Shown piece by piece: positions 60,571-64,000 of a DNA stretch of 64,000 nt (position 1 is the first letter of the stretch; the number at the start of each line of letters is the position of its first letter). The notes below the pieces were generated by a model. It did no database searches. It worked only from the letters and a program-made list of their open reading frames with translations, and had not been told where the DNA came from. A program made the translations under genes and the position numbers. Location: contig CAJMLF010000005.1 in assembly GCA_905214235.1 (NCBI GenBank), positions 20,681 through 84,680 on the forward strand, given 5' to 3'. This DNA comes from an uncultured bacterium. Its GTDB lineage: Bacteria > Bacillota > Bacilli > Lactobacillales > Lactobacillaceae.

Positions 60571-61581
60571 CTAATTCAATTTTTTAACCGAGTCGCGAAC
60601 AACAAGGGACGGCTTCAGGTTTAAGAAACGGGGAAGCTGAAGTTCCCGGTTGTCAATCAGGTCACGGAGGGCCTTGACGCCGTTCTCCGCTAGTTCACTC
60701 GTTGGTTTCCGGATGGTTGTGACCCGCGGATTATAGAACTTGGAATAGGCGTTGTCGTCAAAACCAATGAAGGAAATTTCGTCAGGGACCTTGTAACCGT
60801 AATCCTCACAGGCCCGAATGGCCCCCATCGCCATATCATCGTTCGCCGCGAAGACGCAAGTCGGCAGGTTCCCAGTGTTGAGAATCTTTTCCATTGCCTG
60901 GTAGCCCGAGGTGATGCTGTAGTTTCCCCTGACCTGCCATTCCTTCGGGACATCAATCTTGTGCTGATGGAGGGTTTCTAAGAAGGCCCGCAGACGGAGG
61001 TGGGCCGAGGCAAATTCTTTTCGTCCGGTAATCGTGGCAATCTTGGTGTGGCCTATCCGCAAAAGGTAGTTGACCGCCGTGGCGGTGCCGAGGTAATCGT
61101 CCGGCGCGTAGTTGCAAAGGTCGTCCCGGTCAATTTTGCGGTTTAAGACCACCAGGGGCTTTCCGGTGGCGGCCAGCTGGTCAATGTACTCATCGTCAGA
61201 GTCCGACTGACTGACCACCAGGGCCCCATCAAAACGGAGGTTGATGCTCTGCTTGGAACGGCGTAGGCTGGCGAAGCTGTCGACCGCAATTTCGTAGCCA
61301 CTCGGCAGGAATTCCTTGATTTGGTGAATCGACTTGGACATGAAACTTGGTGAAGTCCCGTCGGCCAGGTCAGTGAAGTAAACCGCGATGATGAAGGACT
61401 TCTTCTCCACCAGTGCCTTAGCGTTCAGGTTGGGCGTATAGTTCATCCGGGCGGCTAATTTACGAATTTTCTTCTTTGTATCTTCTTTAACGAGCGGGCT
61501 GTCGTTTAGCGCCCGCGATACAGTAGTATGCGACACATTCGCCATTTTGGCGATGGTCTTAATCGTTACTTTGTCATTCAT
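60571..61581 (-). CDS. LacI-family regulator
   Basis: The ATG at 61581 follows AAGGAGTCAATC and starts directly at the LacI helix-turn-helix (VTIKTIAKMANVSHTTVSRA). A longer frame to 61692 lacks an SD. The 336-residue protein has the periplasmic-binding-like core, with CVFAANDDMAMGAIRACEDY and ISFIGFDDNAYSKFYNPRVT. LacI operators are palindromes with central CG, and the uxaB operator pair TGTTAACGTGAA(A)CA fits, so it is a candidate regulator of that operon. Confidence 0.87.
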   Translation of the reverse strand: MNDKVTIKTIAKMANVSHTTVSRALNDSPLVKEDTKKKIRKLAARMNYTPNLNAKALVEKKSFIIAVYFTDLADGTSPSFMSKSIHQIKEFLPSGYEIAVDSFASLRRSKQSINLRFDGALVVSQSDSDDEYIDQLAATGKPLVVLNRKIDRDDLCNYAPDDYLGTATAVNYLLRIGHTKIATITGRKEFASAHLRLRAFLETLHQHKIDVPKEWQVRGNYSITSGYQAMEKILNTGNLPTCVFAANDDMAMGAIRACEDYGYKVPDEISFIGFDDNAYSKFYNPRVTTIRKPTSELAENGVKALRDLIDNRELQLPRFLNLKPSLVVRDSVKKLN

Positions 61582-61834
61582 GATTGACTCCTTGTGGCAA
61601 TAACTGATAAAAAATACGGCCCTATTGCCATAAATTTTATTATGCTTGTTCTTGATATTGTCAATCATATTAAAAATGACACAAAATGTCAATTCACAAA
61701 TGTGATAGTGGCCGTTGATTGCCTACTATCAAGTGGTTTTACGTGTGCAATTTAAATTCAAAAAATCACAATTACCAGTTATGGGCAATTGTGATTCTAC
61801 AAATTAGTTTGGTTTGAAATCAAATCATTATTCT

Positions 61835-62389
61835 TTAGTCATCATCGACTTCAATTGAAACGTTGCTGGCAATGTCATCAACGGAGGCATTGCTGTGGGC
61901 CAGCTTAACCAGGTGGCGGGCTGAAACCGTCTTGAATGGCGCAACCGTCCGCTCCCCTGAATCATGCATCCCCTCGCTGTACAGGTAAACGGTACTGCCG
62001 TCCGCACTCAGGGTGTAGCCATTAACCATTCCCGCGTCGTTACCGTCGAGGGTCAACAAGTACATCTTACCAGTACCCGTTTGCGTGACCCCATCCGCTG
62101 ATACGACGTCAACTTCAAGGTCGCCATCGTCATTCGTGGCACTGTCGGCTAGGTTTGACCAGGCATCGTTATCCTTTGCCCCGGCAACCAAGGCGGCCGC
62201 CGCAACTTCCTTCGGTTGCAGGCTGCTTAAGGAAACATTATCATGACTGGTCCGCGTCACTACCTGGCTGGCATTCACCGTTGTTGGCGTTGCAGCATGA
62301 TCCATCTTCCCAGAATAAGTCGTCAAGGCGAGGCCAGCAAGCAAGCCAGCACTAACTAAAATTACTTTTTTCAACTTTATATCCCCCAT
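61835..62389 (-). CDS. secreted protein of unknown function
   Basis: The 184-residue protein has a signal peptide (KKVILVSAGLLAGLALTTYS) and an acidic mature part ending VSIEVDDD, with beta-rich segments such as MYLLTLDGNDAGMVNGYTLS and STVYLYSEGMHDSG. No LPXTG or lipobox is seen, so it should be released or loosely wall-bound. The ATG at 62389 is used; a TTG at 62374 behind GGGGGAT is an alternative. I recognise no named family. The 250-base gap upstream (61582-61834) shows no gene. Confidence 0.65.
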   Translation of the reverse strand: MGDIKLKKVILVSAGLLAGLALTTYSGKMDHAATPTTVNASQVVTRTSHDNVSLSSLQPKEVAAAALVAGAKDNDAWSNLADSATNDDGDLEVDVVSADGVTQTGTGKMYLLTLDGNDAGMVNGYTLSADGSTVYLYSEGMHDSGERTVAPFKTVSARHLVKLAHSNASVDDIASNVSIEVDDD

Positions 62390-62437
62390 ATAGTCATATT
62401 TTCCCTAACAATATTAAGTTTATTCCTCCGTTACCGT

Positions 62438-63910
62438 TCAATCAAGGCTAAATCGGAAGGCAACGAACTGGGCGTGCTGGAGGCCGTGAAATTCGAAATA
62501 GAGGGCATGCCGCCCCGCCGGAATTGTGGTAGTGCCCGTGAAGCGCCGCTGCCTCGTGGTGACTTTGATGGTCCCTACCCGCTTTTTATCATCAATAAGC
62601 ACGTTGATTTCTCCCGGCCGGCTATTTGCGATTTCCACCGTTACGGTCTGCTTTTCGCTCGCGCCCGTGAAGTCAAGATACTTGAAACCGACCTGACTCC
62701 CCTCACGAAGGTTAGTCACTACCTGCTGATTATTTTGCAGGGCAAAGTACGGCGCCCGGTGCTTGTGGCAACGACCGTGCCGGTCAAGAAGGACGCAGGC
62801 GGTGTTTGCCATATAGGTCTGGGCCCAGGGTAAGCCGCCACTAGACCGTACTTGCGACGTGAAGTGGGCCGGCAGGAAGCGGCCGGCTTGATCACACTGT
62901 AATTCTACCAGACAGGCCTGACGGTTCGGACACGGGCCTCCGGTTTGCCGGTGAAAGGACTGGTAATACCGCCCGTTTACCTGGAAGAGGCCGCCATGGG
63001 TATTGCCTTGGTAGGCGGTTCCCCGCTCATTACCAAAGATGCCACCGTCACCCAGTGAAACCAGAACGCCCTGGAAGCGAAATGGCCCGGCTGGCTGGTC
63101 ACTGGTGGCGTAGCAAAGGGCGTTGTTGGGGCCCTTCTTGGCATAGTAGGTCAGGTAGAACTGGCCATCAAGTTGCCGAATGGAAGGAGCGTTCTGAATC
63201 CGCCACGGTGCCGCGTGCGGGATTAGGTCTGGTGAAACATACTGGCCGGTAGCGGGCGACTTGATGAGGGTCCGCATATCGGTGGTTGATAGTTCAGCCA
63301 GGTAGCAGTGGCCATAGCCAAAGTATAAGAAGAGGTGGCCACCGGTGTAAATGACGGCCGGGTCGTAGGGGTAACCACGTTTATGGAAGATGGGAAATCC
63401 CAGTGGCATGGTGAAGAGCGGCCGGCCATGACCGAGCGGTGTCCCATCCGGGTAGACGACCCGCCCCAGGTATTTAAAGGGGCCGGTCGGTGAATCGGCC
63501 ACGGCCACGCCAATGCCGGCGCCAGACATTCCCATCCCATAGTAGAGGTACCAACGGCTGTCAACCTGGACAACGTCGGGAGCAAAGAGGTATTTGCTGA
63601 AGGGACGGCGATCATGCTGGTGCTGGCGGATGAAGGGGTCCTGAAGACGCCGGTAAATGGTTCCCTCGTTTCGCCAATGATTGAGGTCGTCAACCGGGGC
63701 AGACCAGCACTGGTAGTCACCCTCACATGGGAAGTGGGTACCGGGCAAGTCGTGGGAACCGTATAAGTAGACCCGGTTGCCGTAGACGTGGGGCTCGCCA
63801 TCGGGGATATACACGTTGCTTGGTAAGTACGGGTTAGTTAGGTTGATGGGGGGCACCTCCAAATCATATTTATTCTCCGTTTGCTTGAAGAACAGCTTCA
63901 ACGTAAGCAC
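62438..63910 (-). CDS. GH43-like glycosidase with C-terminal CBM-like domain
   Basis: The five-blade propeller is recognisable: IPDGEPHVYGNRVYLYGSHD (catalytic base Asp), YLFAPDVVQVDSRWYLYY (pKa Asp), GNTHGGLFQVNGRYYQSFHR. The general acid Glu, usually in an EASSIRK-like motif, appears as Asn in IQNAPSIRQ. The C-terminal 130 residues form a CBM6/35-like beta sandwich (PAGRHALYFEFHGLQ). No signal peptide is seen. The N-terminus is uncertain: a GTG at 63910 opens the frame, but the family start and a good GGAGG (63856-63860) point to about 63847, where the codon is ATC. It may be inactive or decaying. Confidence 0.72.
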   Translation of the reverse strand: MLTLKLFFKQTENKYDLEVPPINLTNPYLPSNVYIPDGEPHVYGNRVYLYGSHDLPGTHFPCEGDYQCWSAPVDDLNHWRNEGTIYRRLQDPFIRQHQHDRRPFSKYLFAPDVVQVDSRWYLYYGMGMSGAGIGVAVADSPTGPFKYLGRVVYPDGTPLGHGRPLFTMPLGFPIFHKRGYPYDPAVIYTGGHLFLYFGYGHCYLAELSTTDMRTLIKSPATGQYVSPDLIPHAAPWRIQNAPSIRQLDGQFYLTYYAKKGPNNALCYATSDQPAGPFRFQGVLVSLGDGGIFGNERGTAYQGNTHGGLFQVNGRYYQSFHRQTGGPCPNRQACLVELQCDQAGRFLPAHFTSQVRSSGGLPWAQTYMANTACVLLDRHGRCHKHRAPYFALQNNQQVVTNLREGSQVGFKYLDFTGASEKQTVTVEIANSRPGEINVLIDDKKRVGTIKVTTRQRRFTGTTTIPAGRHALYFEFHGLQHAQFVAFRFSLD

Positions 63911-63982
63911 ACCATAACGACACGTCTATAAATTGTCAGCAGGAGCTCCTATACTGAAATCATCAGTAAGGAGGTCTTCTTT

Positions 63983-64000
63983 ATGGAAGAAAAGCATGAC
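63983..64000 (+). CDS. start of an unidentified gene, cut by the window end
   Basis: ATG at 63983 follows a consensus AAGGAGG SD with an 8-base spacer and opens MEEKHD before the window ends. Nothing more can be said about the product. Confidence 0.5.

Noticed and set aside
1-64000. CRISPR arrays, tRNA/rRNA genes, prophage or intact insertion sequences
   Set aside because: No regularly spaced repeats, tRNA-like cloverleaf, rRNA segments, transposase or integrase reading frames were seen.

Overview
The window looks like a chromosome segment of a heterofermentative lactic acid bacterium, most likely a Limosilactobacillus species with moderate GC content. The grounds are the Lactobacillaceae gene orders (EbsA-lspA-rluD, metE-luxS), GGAGG-type ribosome binding sites, CcpA-type cre sites, a T-box leader and a Firmicutes-type hexuronate pathway. 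The species assignment is inference from gene content; no 16S gene is present.

Layout. 1-6.2 kb: housekeeping and membrane genes (YdcF-like fragment, AarF/UbiB kinase, CorC/HlyC protein, AcpS, a CopY-like repressor divergent from an MFS exporter). 6.2-10.8 kb: a visibly AT-richer xyloside cassette (GPH transporter, GH31 alpha-xylosidase, divergent AraC regulator, 30-residue membrane peptide). 11-29 kb: mixed metabolism (MFS, aldo/keto reductase, dipeptide epimerase, guanine deaminase, L,D-transpeptidase, CMD/cupin/flavodoxin with LysR, GNAT, alpha/beta hydrolase, EndoIII-like protein, GT8, HD protein, DegV, RqcH), ending in a Met T-box operon metE-luxS-metQ-like plus a 35-residue ORF. 29.6-36.2 kb: a catabolite-regulated 25-residue membrane peptide, a degenerate carA-carB pair, rluD, lspA, EbsA, RNase HI and a LapA-like protein.

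36.3-61.7 kb is a large uronic-acid (pectin/glucuronate) island. One operon runs uxaB, uxaA2, galM-like, kdgA1, uxaA1 (galacturonate branch, with uronate isomerisation by UxaC). A second runs uxuB, uxuA, oligouronide transporter, uxaC1 (glucuronate branch). A third block has a hexuronide GPH transporter, uxaC2, kdgK and kdgA2. A fourth runs kduI, kduD and an IclR regulator, divergent from a TIM-barrel gene, and handles 5-keto-4-deoxyuronate from pectin lyase products. All branches meet at 2-keto-3-deoxygluconate, which KdgK phosphorylates and KdgA splits to pyruvate and glyceraldehyde-3-phosphate. A GntP permease, three local regulators (GntR/FCD, IclR, LacI) and several cre-like sites complete the island. 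61.8-64 kb carries a secreted protein, a GH43-like protein and the start of a further gene.

Most notable observations: (1) the two full-length UxaA paralogues in one operon have lost complementary sets of family motifs, as if they form one obligate heteromeric enzyme; (2) carA and carB both keep intact reading frames but have lost the glutaminase Cys/His and key ATP-grasp residues, so they look like a paired pseudoenzyme; (3) two kdgA copies encode identical proteins with a 458-bp perfectly identical core flanked by synonymous differences, as expected for gene conversion; (4) several small ORFs (25, 30, 35 and 57 residues) have strong context support. Comparisons to family consensus are from memory, without database searches.
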